Notes under the pieces: model-generated
The model's input: only the letters and a program-made list of their open reading frames with translations
What the model was told of the DNA's origin: nothing
Database searches by the model: none
Program-made: the position numbers and the translations under genes
NCBI RefSeq assembly: GCF_004014805.1
Contig: NZ_ATDN01000024.1
Location: 1 to 64,000 of the forward strand
Origin: Mycolicibacterium elephantis DSM 44368
GTDB taxonomy: Bacteria > Actinomycetota > Actinomycetes > Mycobacteriales > Mycobacteriaceae
DNA length: 64,000 bases
Direction of reading: 5' to 3'
Shown: piece after piece, positions 17,113-25,726 of the stretch
Numbering within the stretch: position 1 is the stretch's first letter
Layout: the number at the start of each line of letters is the position of its first letter

Positions 17113-17892
17113 TCAGGCGCCGGACCACTTCTGGCGTCGTTGCGCGGCTTCGTCGGTGGCGTGGCTGATCACCTGGTTGCGGTTCTCCAACTCCATCGCG
17201 GCAGCGGGCCCGGCCGCGTCGGTGTTGGTCTGCAGCGCACGTTTGGTCAGCTGGACACCCAACGGTGACAGACCGGCGATCGTCGACGCGATCTCGAATG
17301 CGCGCTGCATCAGCCGGTCCGGCGAGACGATCTCGCTCACCAGACCACGGCGGTCGGCCTCCTCGGCGCTCACTGTTCGCCCCGTCAACATCCAATCCGC
17401 CGCCACGCTGGTTCCGACGATCCGCGGCAGGTGGTAGCTCATGCCCATCTCCGCGCCCGACAGTCCCAGCAGGATCGCCGCGTTACCGAACGTCGCTGCC
17501 GTGGAGCAGACGCGGATGTCGGCGGCCAGGCACAGTGACAGCCCAGCGCCGACGCACGGTCCGTTCACCGCGGCGATGACCGGTTGCGGCAGGGTACGGA
17601 TCGCCTGCGGCAGTGCGGCCATCGCCTCCTGAAAGCGCATCCGCTCGATCGCCGGGGCCGACGCGTCCAGCAATCCCGGCCCGAAGTTGCGCACATCGAT
17701 CCCGGAGCAGAACCCGCGCCCGGCGCCGGTCAGCACGACCACGTTGACCGATGAGTCGGTGGCGATCTGGGCCACGGTTTGCGCCAGTTCGTCGCGCATG
17801 ATCTTGTTGATCGCGTTGAGCTGCTTGGGCCGGTTCAGTTGCAGGACAACGATGCCCGGGTGGTCTCGTTCGACGGCCAACGTTTCGGTCAT
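17113..17892 (-). CDS. Enoyl-CoA hydratase/isomerase (crotonase family)
   Basis: The 259-residue crotonase-fold protein hydrates an enoyl-CoA in beta-oxidation. It shows VVLTGAGRGFCSGIDVRNF, the oxyanion-hole segment VNGPCVGAGLSLCLAADIR and NAAILLGLSGAEMGMSYHLPR across two blocks. The Glu in SGAEMG stands at a typical active-site place. It starts one base after the thiolase stop, so the two are translationally coupled. Confidence 0.9.
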   Translation of the reverse strand: MTETLAVERDHPGIVVLQLNRPKQLNAINKIMRDELAQTVAQIATDSSVNVVVLTGAGRGFCSGIDVRNFGPGLLDASAPAIERMRFQEAMAALPQAIRTLPQPVIAAVNGPCVGAGLSLCLAADIRVCSTAATFGNAAILLGLSGAEMGMSYHLPRIVGTSVAADWMLTGRTVSAEEADRRGLVSEIVSPDRLMQRAFEIASTIAGLSPLGVQLTKRALQTNTDAAGPAAAMELENRNQVISHATDEAAQRRQKWSGA

Positions 17893-17893
17893 G

Positions 17894-19120
17894 TCAGACC
17901 CGCTCGATGATCGTGGCCGTGCCCATACCGCCGCCGGTGCACATCGTGACCAGTCCGGTGCTCAGGTCGCGGCGCTCGAGCTCGTCGAGCACGGTTCCGA
18001 TGAGCATGGCTCCCGTCGCCCCGATCGGATGGCCGAGGGCGATCGCCCCGCCGTTGACGTTGACCCGGTCGGGATCCAGTCCGAGGTCGCGAATGGTCTT
18101 CAGCGGTACCGCGGCAAACGCCTCGTTGATCTCCCACAGGTCGATGTCGGTGGCCCGCATACCGGCTTTGTCCAAACACCGCTGCGCCGCGGGACCCGGT
18201 GCGGTGAGCATGATGATCGGCTCACTGCCGATCGCCGCGGTACAGCGAATCCTGGCGCGCGCGGCAACACCGTTGGCGTCGAGCCACCGTCGGGACGCCA
18301 CCGCAGCCACTGCCGCGCCGTCCACCACACCAGAGGAGTTGCCCGCATGGTGAACGTGGTCGATGGCGGTCAACTCCGGATACCGGCCGAGGCAGATCTC
18401 GTCGAAGGTGTCGGATTCGCCCTCCACCCGCGCAACGCCCATCTGGGCGAACGCCGGTGGTAGCTTGGCCAGCTTGTCCAGGGTGGTGCCCGGGCGAGGA
18501 TGTTCGTCGCGGTCCAGCGCGACCTGGCCGGCGGCGTCGGTCACCGCGACGATCGAGCGGTCGAAGTGGCCGTTCGCGATCGCGTCGGCCGCACGCCGTT
18601 GGCTTTCGACGGCGTACGCGTCGACGTCCTCGCGGCTGAACTTCTCCAGCGAGGCGATCAGGTCGGCGGAGATACCCTGCGGCACCGTGGGATGGCGTTC
18701 GCGAAGCGCCGGGTTGTCGCCGTCGATCGTCGGAATCCCGACGCTCACGTCCCACCGCGACATGGACTCGACACCGCCCGCCACCACCAGATCCTGCACG
18801 CCGCTTGCCACCCCGGTCGCCGCGACGGTGATCGCCTGCTGACCCGACCCGCAGAACCGGTTGAGCGTCATCCCGGGCACGGTGTCGGGCCAGCCGGCGA
18901 GCAGCACCGAAAGCCGGGCGATGTCGTCGCCGTGCTCCCCGGCGAGGATTCCATTGCCCGCGATCACGTCGTCGACGTCGGCCGGATCGAAAGCCGTTCT
19001 GGCGCAAAGAGCCTGTAGGCATTGCGCGAACAACTCCTGCGGGTGGATCCCGTGCAGCGCGCCGTCCGCGCGGCCACGACCCCTGGGCGTGCGAACCGCG
19101 TCGACGAGCCAAGCGTCCAT
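17894..19120 (-). CDS. Acetyl-CoA C-acyltransferase (thiolase)
   Basis: This 408-residue classical degradative thiolase has a complete active site: the acylated cysteine in NRFCGSGQQA, GGAIALGHPIGATG with the histidine, and the second cysteine in CTGGGMGTA. It removes acetyl-CoA or propionyl-CoA at the end of a beta-oxidation cycle. The start MDAWLVDAVRTPRG is taken one base after the preceding gene's stop. A 32-residue in-frame extension within that gene is rejected. Confidence 0.92.
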   Translation of the reverse strand: MDAWLVDAVRTPRGRGRADGALHGIHPQELFAQCLQALCARTAFDPADVDDVIAGNGILAGEHGDDIARLSVLLAGWPDTVPGMTLNRFCGSGQQAITVAATGVASGVQDLVVAGGVESMSRWDVSVGIPTIDGDNPALRERHPTVPQGISADLIASLEKFSREDVDAYAVESQRRAADAIANGHFDRSIVAVTDAAGQVALDRDEHPRPGTTLDKLAKLPPAFAQMGVARVEGESDTFDEICLGRYPELTAIDHVHHAGNSSGVVDGAAVAAVASRRWLDANGVAARARIRCTAAIGSEPIIMLTAPGPAAQRCLDKAGMRATDIDLWEINEAFAAVPLKTIRDLGLDPDRVNVNGGAIALGHPIGATGAMLIGTVLDELERRDLSTGLVTMCTGGGMGTATIIERV

Positions 19121-19121
19121 G

Positions 19122-20297
19122 TCAGCGCCGCGGCAGGCCGAGCACCTGGGTGGCGATGATGTTGCGCTGGATCTCGGAGGTGCCGCCCGCGATCGTTCCC
19201 GAGAAGCTGCGCGCATAACGCTCGAACCAACTGGCGAAGTAGTGGTCGAGGTTCATGTGCTCGTACCTGCCCGTCGTCGACGGATGGACCAGCCCGTCCG
19301 CGCCCGACGCGGTGAACGCGGTGTCCATCGCCCGCATCTCGGCCTCCGATCCGAACAGTTTGAGCACCGACACCGAGGCGGTGTCCATCTCGCCGCGGGC
19401 CGCGCGGGCCAGCGCGGCCGACCCCATCGCCCGCAACGCCTGGTAGTCCATGATCGTCGTGGCGTATTGGTCGCGCTGCAACGCATCCCGTGGCCGGAAG
19501 TCGGCGATCATGTTGTCGATGCGATCGGCGAAGCCGAGCCACATCATGGTGCGTTCATGGCCGAGTGAGCCGTTGGCGACGCCCCAGCCGCCGTTGAGCG
19601 GGCCGACGAGGTTCTCGGCTGGTACCCGCGCGTCGGTGAAGAACACCTCGTTGAAGTCTTTGTTCTCCTCACCGCACAGGTCGGCGAACGGACGGCACAC
19701 CACGCCGGGCGTGTCGGTGGGGATGATCAGCACGCTGATGCCCTTGTGTTTGGGGGCATCCGGGTCGGTGCGCACGAACGTCAGCAGGAAGTCGGCGTCG
19801 TGCGCGCCCGACGTCCACACCTTCTGACCGTTGACGACGAAGTGGTCCCCGTCTAAGACCGCGCGGGTGCGCAGCGAGGCCAGATCGGAGCCGGCACTGG
19901 GCTCGCTCATGCCCAGCGACGCGGTGATCTCGGCCTTGAGCACCGGCACCGCCCAGCGGTGCTTCTGCTCGTCAGAACCGAACGAAAGCAGGGACGCCGC
20001 AACGATGTTCACACCCTGCGGGTTGAAGCTGTGATAGATGCGGCGGCGGCACAGCTCGTCGAGGTGGACGAACTGCTGCAGCACCGTGGCGTTGCGCCCG
20101 CCGAACTCCGGCGGCTGGGCGGGCAGCAGCCAGCCGTTGTCGAACAGCAGCCGCTGCCAGTCTCGGGCCCACTGCGGCATGTGCGACACCGACCGCGGGC
20201 GTTCAAGGGTCTGCGCCTCCGACGGCAGGTGCTCATCGAGGAACGCCGCGAACTCGGCGCGGAACTGCTCGACGTCGGAATCAAAAGTCAGCTGCAT
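19122..20297 (-). CDS. Acyl-CoA dehydrogenase subunit (FadE-type, active-site bearing)
   Basis: The 391-residue subunit carries GMSEPSAGSDLASLRTRA, NGQKVWTSGAHDADF and the C-terminal GTIAGGTSEIQRNIIATQVL block. Its gene overlaps the preceding 332-residue acyl-CoA dehydrogenase-like gene by 17 bases. Such adjacent long and short pairs form alpha2beta2 enzymes in actinobacterial steroid catabolism, each pair supplying two rather than four FAD sites. This suggests a bulky ring-bearing acyl-CoA substrate. Confidence 0.88.
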   Translation of the reverse strand: MQLTFDSDVEQFRAEFAAFLDEHLPSEAQTLERPRSVSHMPQWARDWQRLLFDNGWLLPAQPPEFGGRNATVLQQFVHLDELCRRRIYHSFNPQGVNIVAASLLSFGSDEQKHRWAVPVLKAEITASLGMSEPSAGSDLASLRTRAVLDGDHFVVNGQKVWTSGAHDADFLLTFVRTDPDAPKHKGISVLIIPTDTPGVVCRPFADLCGEENKDFNEVFFTDARVPAENLVGPLNGGWGVANGSLGHERTMMWLGFADRIDNMIADFRPRDALQRDQYATTIMDYQALRAMGSAALARAARGEMDTASVSVLKLFGSEAEMRAMDTAFTASGADGLVHPSTTGRYEHMNLDHYFASWFERYARSFSGTIAGGTSEIQRNIIATQVLGLPRR

Positions 20298-21279
20298 GAA
20301 ACTCCTCGGCGATGATCGCGCGGTGTTCGGCCGCCCCGCCGAGCAGATGCTCGCCGGCCTTGGCCCGCTTCAGCGCGAACTGCAGGTCGTTCTCCCACGT
20401 GAAGCCCATGGCGCCAAACAGCTGCAGGCCGTGCCGGAACACCACCGACTGGGCCTCACCGGCCGACGCCTTGGCCATCGCCGCCGCCAGCCGCCTGCGC
20501 GGGTCGTCCTCGGCGATGGTCAGCGCCGCGAAGTAGGACAGCGCCCGCGCGCGTTCGGTGGCGACGTGCATGTCGACGGCCTTGTGCTGGACGGCCTGGA
20601 ACGAACCGATCGCGACGCCGAACTGCTGGCGTTGTTTGACGTGCTCCAGCGCCAAATCGAGGATGCGCTGGCAGGCCCCGACCATGGTGATCGCCATGCC
20701 GGTCAGCGCGACGTGGCGGGCCTTCTCCGCGTCGGCGTGCAGCCGGGCGGTGTCGGGCACCCGCACGTCGGCGAACGAGACCTCGGCGATGTGCAGCACC
20801 GGGTCGAACACCGCGGTGCGCCGCGTGCTCACCTGGCCGGCGTCGATCAGGAAGACGCCGGCGTCGGTGACGACGGCGAGGCGCTCGGCACGGTCACCGT
20901 CGAGCACGTGGTGCGCGGTCCCGTTGAGCACCCAGCCGTCGGCCTCGCGGTGGGCGGCCACCCCGCCGTACACCGCCGTACCCGACCGTCGCGGGTCGAA
21001 CCGGTCACCGACCAGGGGGGCGAATTGGGACAACGTCGCCAGGAACGGGGTGGGGTCGGTCGCTCGACCCAGTTCTTCGAGCACGATCGCCAGTTCGACG
21101 GCGTTCTCGGCGTCGCTGAGTTCGGTCCAGCCGGCGTCGACGTAGCTCTTCCACAACGGGGCCGGGTCGACCCCGTTCTCGACCACCCCCCGGACCAGGG
21201 ACGCCGGGCACTGTTTGGTCACCGCGTCGCGCACGGTTTCCTGCCAGAGCCGCTGGTCGGCGTCGAACTCCAATAACAC
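20281..21279 (-). CDS. Acyl-CoA dehydrogenase partner subunit (FadE-type)
   Basis: This 332-residue acyl-CoA dehydrogenase-like subunit has LEHVKQRQQFGVAIGSFQAVQ and LFGAMGFTWENDLQ. It is shorter than the 391-residue subunit next to it. The GTG at 21279 is chosen because GGGAGG lies 5 bases upstream. The long N-terminal extension of the ORF up to 21663 is low in protein character and would cross the operator. It begins the longest minus-strand operon. A perfect palindrome lies 30 bases upstream. Confidence 0.85.
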   Translation of the reverse strand: MLLEFDADQRLWQETVRDAVTKQCPASLVRGVVENGVDPAPLWKSYVDAGWTELSDAENAVELAIVLEELGRATDPTPFLATLSQFAPLVGDRFDPRRSGTAVYGGVAAHREADGWVLNGTAHHVLDGDRAERLAVVTDAGVFLIDAGQVSTRRTAVFDPVLHIAEVSFADVRVPDTARLHADAEKARHVALTGMAITMVGACQRILDLALEHVKQRQQFGVAIGSFQAVQHKAVDMHVATERARALSYFAALTIAEDDPRRRLAAAMAKASAGEAQSVVFRHGLQLFGAMGFTWENDLQFALKRAKAGEHLLGGAAEHRAIIAEEFHAADF

Positions 21280-21308
21280 CAAGGCCTCCCGGGGTTCGTC
21301 GGACCGCA

Positions 21309-21325
21309 CGAGAATAACATTCTCG
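21309..21325. promoter_or_regulatory. TGAGAA-N5-TTCTCA-type operator (acyl-CoA dehydrogenase operon)
   Basis: CGAGAATAACATTCTCG is a perfect inverted repeat with 7-base arms and a 3-base centre, 30 bases upstream of the GTG at 21279. It matches the palindrome found before the ALDH, SDR and P450 genes. It is the best-conserved member in the window. Confidence 0.65.
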
Positions 21326-21432
21326 CTAGATGCTGAAAGCGTTCTCGGCTGAGGACTACCACGTTTCGTTCGCCGGATACTAAGCGACTGACCAGCGCAC
21401 ACTCTGACCTGCACAGAAGTAAGCGAACCGCT

Positions 21433-21449
21433 GGAGAACACAATTCTTG
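21433..21449. promoter_or_regulatory. Weak TGAGAA-N5-TTCTCA-type operator (amidohydrolase side)
   Basis: GGAGAACACAATTCTTG fits the shared palindrome imperfectly and lies 105 bases upstream of the amidohydrolase ATG in the same divergent region. The rest of this 274-base region shows no gene. Confidence 0.35.
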
Positions 21450-21532
21450 CCTTTGAAGAACAAGGCTTTACTATGGCTGTATGCCCGGCTCTGTACGTGC
21501 GGTTGTTCAGCCCGGGCCGAAACCGGAGGCTT

Positions 21533-21565
21533 TGGTGATCAAATGGTGATCGAATGGTGATCGAA
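21533..21565 (+). repeat. Three 11-bp tandem repeats at a start codon
   Basis: TGGTGATCAAA is followed by two copies of TGGTGATCGAA, spanning the start of the amidohydrolase gene. Each copy carries a potential GTG and ATG start. The only good ribosome site (GGAGG, 21525-21529) is 5 bases before the GTG of the first copy, which reads into a stop after four codons. Only the third copy is in frame with the gene. Confidence 0.85.
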
Positions 21566-22645
21566 CATCCCGACGGCGGAACAACACCCGTCATCGATGC
21601 CAGCGTGCACATCTTCTGCAAGTCGAACAAAGACCTGCGGAGCATCCTTCGCGAGCCATTCAAGAGCCGCGGCTTCCCCGACTACGAGATGGACTGGTAC
21701 GGCGCCCCCGGCGGCGAATACGCCCCGGGGACCGAGGGTCCCGACCGCCAGTACCCCGGCTCCGATCCGGAGCTCGTCGGCAAGCATCTGTTCGACGACG
21801 GCGGCGTGGACGTCGCGGTGCTGCACCCGATGACCCGGGGCATCATGCCGGACCGGCACCTGGGCACGGCGTTGGCCGCCGCCCACAACGAGATGCTGGT
21901 GACGCGGTGGCTCGAGGACAATCCGTATGCCGAGCGCTACCGCGGCACGATCCGGATCAACCCCGACGACATCGCGGGCTCGTTGCGCGAGATCGCCAAG
22001 TACAAGGATCATCCGCGCGTCGTGCAGCTCGGGGTGCCGCTGCAGTCGCGCGAGCTGTACGGCAAGCCGCAGTTCTGGCCGCTGTGGGAGGCCGCCATCG
22101 AGGCGAACCTACCCGTGGCGGTGCACATCGAAGTCGGTGCGGGTGTCTCCGCGGCGCCGACGCCGTCCGGCAACACCCGCACCTACGAGCAGTACGTCGG
22201 GTTCATGGCGCTGAACTACCTGTACCACCTGATGAACATGATCGCGGAGGGGGTATTCGAAAGGATGCCCACGCTGAAGTTCGTCTGGGCAGACGGGGCC
22301 GCCGACCTGCTCACGCCGATCATCTGGCGGATGGACTGCTTCGGGCGGCCGCATCTCGAGCAGACCCCGTGGGCGCCGAAGATGCCGAGTGATTACCTGC
22401 CCGGCCACGTCTATTTCGTCCAAGGTGCACTCGACGGGCCCGGCGACACCGAATTCGCCGGTGAGTGGTTCGGCTTCACCGGCAAGGACAACATGGTGAT
22501 GTTCGGCTCCAGCTATCCACATTGGCAGCTCAACAAGCTCACGGTGCCCAGCTCGTACACCGCCGAGCAGCGCGACAAGCTGTGCTGGCGAAACGCCGCG
22601 GAACTCTATGGCATAGACGTCGGGGCCGGTATCGGCGCAAAGTGA
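21554..22645 (+). CDS. Amidohydrolase-2 family protein with degenerate metal site
   Basis: The 363-residue TIM-barrel protein resembles the ACMSD/2,3-dihydroxybenzoate decarboxylase-like amidohydrolase family. Several usual metal ligands are changed. The N-terminal HxH motif reads S17-V-H19. The EH pair present in the downstream paralogue reads AD in FVWADGAADL. The late aspartate reads SS in FGSSYPHW. One barrel histidine (VAVHIEVG) is kept. It may be a non-catalytic partner of the intact paralogue encoded 27 bases downstream. The start codon lies in a tandem repeat, so an alternative N-terminus is possible. Confidence 0.78.
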   Translation: MVIEHPDGGTTPVIDASVHIFCKSNKDLRSILREPFKSRGFPDYEMDWYGAPGGEYAPGTEGPDRQYPGSDPELVGKHLFDDGGVDVAVLHPMTRGIMPDRHLGTALAAAHNEMLVTRWLEDNPYAERYRGTIRINPDDIAGSLREIAKYKDHPRVVQLGVPLQSRELYGKPQFWPLWEAAIEANLPVAVHIEVGAGVSAAPTPSGNTRTYEQYVGFMALNYLYHLMNMIAEGVFERMPTLKFVWADGAADLLTPIIWRMDCFGRPHLEQTPWAPKMPSDYLPGHVYFVQGALDGPGDTEFAGEWFGFTGKDNMVMFGSSYPHWQLNKLTVPSSYTAEQRDKLCWRNAAELYGIDVGAGIGAK

Positions 22646-22672
22646 TGGAAGACTTCTGAAGGGGAGGCCACG

Positions 22673-23815
22673 ATGACGGTCACAGTGACAGAGCGCAAGC
22701 CGGCAGCCGAACACATCGCCGTTCGTTGTGTCGACTCCGATGTACATCCCACCCCGCGACGCGGTGAGTTGGTCCAGTACATCCCGGAGCCCTGGCGCAG
22801 CAAGTACTTCCTGACCCGCAAGGTCGGCGAGCAGATCTACTACGACGCCCCCGACTACGCGCACTCCTACGCCATGCGTGTCGACACGTTCCCGCCCGAC
22901 GGCGAGTTCGCCTGCAGTGACCCCGATCTGGCGTTCAAGCAACTGATCATGGAGGCGGGCGCCGACATCGCGATCCTGGAGCCCGCCGCCTATCCGGCCC
23001 GCACCACCGAGACCCAGCACGCCATGTCCGTCGCGCTCAACGACTGGCAGGCCAACCACTGGCTCGACAGCCACAACAACTGGCACCAGCGGTGGCGCGG
23101 CTCGATCTGCCTGGCGATCGAAGACCCTGAATCCAGCGCACGCGAGATCGAGCGTTGGGCCGACCACCCGTACATGGCCCAGATCCTGATCAAAGCCGAA
23201 CCGCGGCCGTCATGGGGCGACCCGAAGTACGACCCGATCTGGGCCGCGGCCACCAAGCACGACATCACGGTGAGCTGCCACCTGTCCCGCAGCCACCACG
23301 AAGAGCTGCCCATGCCGCCGGTGGGCTTGCCCAGCTACAACCACGACTTCATGGTCACCTACTCGCTGCTGGCGGCCAACCAGGTGATGAGCCTGATCTT
23401 CGACGGGGTCTTCGACCGGTTCCCGACGTTGCGCATCGTGTTCGTCGAGCACGCGTTCACCTGGATCCTGCCGTTGATGTGGCGGATGGACGCCATCTAC
23501 GAGGCCCGCAAGTCGTGGCTGGACATCAAGCGCAAGCCTTCGGAGTACGTCAAGGACCACATCAAGTTCACCACCCAGCCGCTGGACTACCCCGAGGACA
23601 AGACGGAACTGACCCGCGCGCTGCAGTGGATGGAGTGCGAGAAGATTCTGCTGTTCTCCTCGGACTATCCGCACTGGACGTTCGATGATCCGCGGTGGCT
23701 GGTCAAGCACCTGCCCCCGCATGCCCGCGAGGCCGTGATGTTCCGCAACGGGATCGCGACCTACAAACTGCCAGAGACGGTTCCGGCCCTAGAGGGCCAG
23801 GTGCGGGTGTTCTGA
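22673..23815 (+). CDS. Amidohydrolase-2 family metal-dependent hydrolase/decarboxylase
   Basis: The 380-residue TIM-barrel protein keeps the expected ligands: D23-V-H25 near the N-terminus, TVSCHLSRSHH, FVEHAFTW and the late aspartate in SSDYPHWTFDD. Family members hydrolyse or decarboxylate cyclic or aromatic acids. ATG follows GGGGAGG. It lies between its degenerate paralogue and a Rieske protein, and the four genes 21554-25117 form one operon. The Rieske start TTG is one base after this stop. Confidence 0.85.
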   Translation: MTVTVTERKPAAEHIAVRCVDSDVHPTPRRGELVQYIPEPWRSKYFLTRKVGEQIYYDAPDYAHSYAMRVDTFPPDGEFACSDPDLAFKQLIMEAGADIAILEPAAYPARTTETQHAMSVALNDWQANHWLDSHNNWHQRWRGSICLAIEDPESSAREIERWADHPYMAQILIKAEPRPSWGDPKYDPIWAAATKHDITVSCHLSRSHHEELPMPPVGLPSYNHDFMVTYSLLAANQVMSLIFDGVFDRFPTLRIVFVEHAFTWILPLMWRMDAIYEARKSWLDIKRKPSEYVKDHIKFTTQPLDYPEDKTELTRALQWMECEKILLFSSDYPHWTFDDPRWLVKHLPPHAREAVMFRNGIATYKLPETVPALEGQVRVF

Positions 23816-23816
23816 G

Positions 23817-24209
23817 TTGACCGACCAGAAGAAGACGCCCCGGTTGGCACAGGGGCGTGAGCACGTCGTCGCCACGGTCGACGAGATCCCGCCTGGCACA
23901 CACAAGCTGGTGCCCATCGGCCGGCACGGCGTCGGCGTCTACAACGTCAACGGCACGTTCTATGCGATCGCGAACTACTGTCCGCACGAGGGTGGTCCGC
24001 TGTGTTCGGGGCGTCCGCGCGGCCGCAACATCGTCGACGAGAGCGTGCCCGGCGACGCGGTGATGGTCCGCGACCTCGAGTTCATCTACTGCCCGTGGCA
24101 CCAGTGGGGTTTCGAACTGGCCACCGGCACCACCGCAGTCAAACCCGAATGGAGCATCCGGACCTACCCGGTCCGGGTCGTCGGCAACGAGGTGCTCGTA
24201 CAGGCATGA
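23817..24209 (+). CDS. Rieske [2Fe-2S] ferredoxin-like protein
   Basis: The 130-residue single-domain Rieske protein has C55-x-H57 (NYCPHEGGPLC) and C92-xx-H95 (YCPWHQWGF), a complete cluster site. Single Rieske domains act as ferredoxins for oxygenases or as small redox subunits. The TTG start is one base after the amidohydrolase stop. It is coupled by ATGA to the following hydrolase. Its redox partner cannot be read from the sequence. Confidence 0.88.
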   Translation: MTDQKKTPRLAQGREHVVATVDEIPPGTHKLVPIGRHGVGVYNVNGTFYAIANYCPHEGGPLCSGRPRGRNIVDESVPGDAVMVRDLEFIYCPWHQWGFELATGTTAVKPEWSIRTYPVRVVGNEVLVQA

Positions 24210-25117
24210 CCACAACCGAAAAGCAGTCCGGACCCAAGCTCAAGCGCGGCGAGAAGACCTTCGAGGTCAACGGCGGCAACGTCGTCTACGAGATCCTCGG
24301 CAAGGAAGGCGATTTCATCGCGCTGACCCCCGGCGGTCGGTTCAGCAAGGACATCGAGGGCCTGCGACCGCTCGCCCAGCAGCTCGTCAAGGGCGGCTAT
24401 CGCGTGCTGCTGTGGGACCGGCCGAACTGCGGCAAGTCCGACGTCCAGTTCTACGGCCAGAGCGAATCACACATGCGTGCCGAAACCCTGCATGCGCTGA
24501 TCACCGGGCTCGACATCGGTCCGTGCATCATCGCGGGCGGCTCGGGCGGTGCCCGCGACTCGATGCTGACCACGATGCTTTATCCGGAGATCGTGCGAAA
24601 GCTGGTGGTGTGGAACATCGTCGGCGGTGTGTACGGGTCGTTCGTGTTGGGCTCGTATTACATCGTGCCGAACATCCTCGCGGTTCGCGGCGCCGGCATG
24701 AAGGGCGTGATCGCCGTCGACGAGTGGAAGCAGCGGATCGCGGAGAACCCCGCCAACCGCGATCGGTTCCTCGCGATGGACCCCGACGAGTTCCTCAAGC
24801 TGATGCTGCGGTGGCTGAACGCCTTCGTGCCGAAGCCGGGCCAGACCATCCCCGGTGTCGAAGACGAGATGTTCGACAACATCACGGTGCCGACGCTGAT
24901 CATCCGCGGCGGGGAGAACGACCTGGACCACCCGAAGCGGACGTCGCTGGAGGTCAGCTGCCTGATCAAGGGATCCACGCTCATCGACCCTCCGTGGCCC
25001 GAGGATGCCTGGGAGCGGGCCGGCGAGGCGCGGGCCTCGGGAAAGGCGAAGCGTTTCAACATGTTCGACACGTGGGTGCAGGCCGCGCCCGCGATCCTGG
25101 ATTTCCTGGACGGCTAG
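24206..25117 (+). CDS. Alpha/beta hydrolase
   Basis: The 303-residue alpha/beta hydrolase has the nucleophile elbow GGSGGARD (serine near 115), an acid-loop candidate in VPTLIIRGGENDLDHP and a WDRPNCGKSD oxyanion-type region. Ring-cleavage C-C hydrolases and esterases share this fold. The catalytic histidine is not obvious in the C-terminal segment (FNMFDTWVQ), so activity is uncertain. It ends the operon that began with the amidohydrolases. Confidence 0.83.
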   Translation: MTTTEKQSGPKLKRGEKTFEVNGGNVVYEILGKEGDFIALTPGGRFSKDIEGLRPLAQQLVKGGYRVLLWDRPNCGKSDVQFYGQSESHMRAETLHALITGLDIGPCIIAGGSGGARDSMLTTMLYPEIVRKLVVWNIVGGVYGSFVLGSYYIVPNILAVRGAGMKGVIAVDEWKQRIAENPANRDRFLAMDPDEFLKLMLRWLNAFVPKPGQTIPGVEDEMFDNITVPTLIIRGGENDLDHPKRTSLEVSCLIKGSTLIDPPWPEDAWERAGEARASGKAKRFNMFDTWVQAAPAILDFLDG

Positions 25118-25144
25118 ATGACGCACTGCAAGGTGCCCGGCGAG

Positions 25145-25193
25145 TGTGCGATCTCATCCGCACCCGGCGGCGTGTCGCGGATGAAACCGCACA
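25145..25193. terminator. Stem-loop between convergent genes
   Basis: TGTGCGATCTCATCCGC (25145-25161) pairs with 25177-25193 with 15 of 17 matches around a 15-base loop. It lies between the alpha/beta hydrolase and the convergent 157-residue gene, and is probably a two-way terminator. Confidence 0.6.
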
Positions 25194-25216
25194 GTCGCGA
25201 CGGAGACGTTGCGGGG

Positions 25217-25690
25217 TCAGATCGTGTGGATGTGCACTTCGCAGTTCAGCGAGGCCTCCAGCGCGGTGTGGACGCGGCTTTCGGGCACCCGTTCCAGATC
25301 CGACTCGCGCAGCGTCACGTGCACCACGTCCCAGCCATCCTCCCCCGCCACCCGCTCGATCTCGCCGGTGAGCCCGAAACCCGCGAGCACGCCGAGGGCG
25401 TCGGCGTCGGTGCCGCGGCTGATGTAGGTGATCACCCCGGGCATGGGTTTGGTGCCGAACGCCTTGGCGCACAGGTCAACCGCGCGCTGTTGAAGTGCGT
25501 CGGGGTCGTCGCCGGCGATCAGAAGCTCCACCTCGCGGCGCTGCGGCGGCAGCATCGCCAGGTTGTTCTCCACCAGTTCGACACCCGCCGCCGCGGCCAT
25601 GTCACGGAGGCGTGCCATGCCATCGGTTAGCTGTTCCGGCGTCAGCTCGCCGGCCTTGTCGACGCCGACACGCACCACCGCGGTCCTCAT
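25217..25690 (-). CDS. Conserved hypothetical protein, 157 residues
   Basis: I do not recognise the family. The protein is soluble, acidic and without cysteine clusters. It begins MRTAVVRVGVDKAGELTP and has a VELLIAGDDPDALQQRAVD segment and a possible ligand-binding ISRGTDADALG. It is transcribed alone, opposite to the operons on both sides, with only 36 bases to the divergent NuoF-like gene. The ATG is chosen because the longer ORF upstream overlaps that gene. Confidence 0.6.
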   Translation of the reverse strand: MRTAVVRVGVDKAGELTPEQLTDGMARLRDMAAAAGVELVENNLAMLPPQRREVELLIAGDDPDALQQRAVDLCAKAFGTKPMPGVITYISRGTDADALGVLAGFGLTGEIERVAGEDGWDVVHVTLRESDLERVPESRVHTALEASLNCEVHIHTI

Positions 25691-25726
25691 GTCCGTCAGC
25701 CTAGCCGTGGTCAGGAAGGACGTGTC

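Noticed and set aside
21280..21663. N-terminal extension of the 332-residue acyl-CoA dehydrogenase subunit
   Set aside because: It overlaps the divergent amidohydrolase start and the operators, and lacks acyl-CoA dehydrogenase character.
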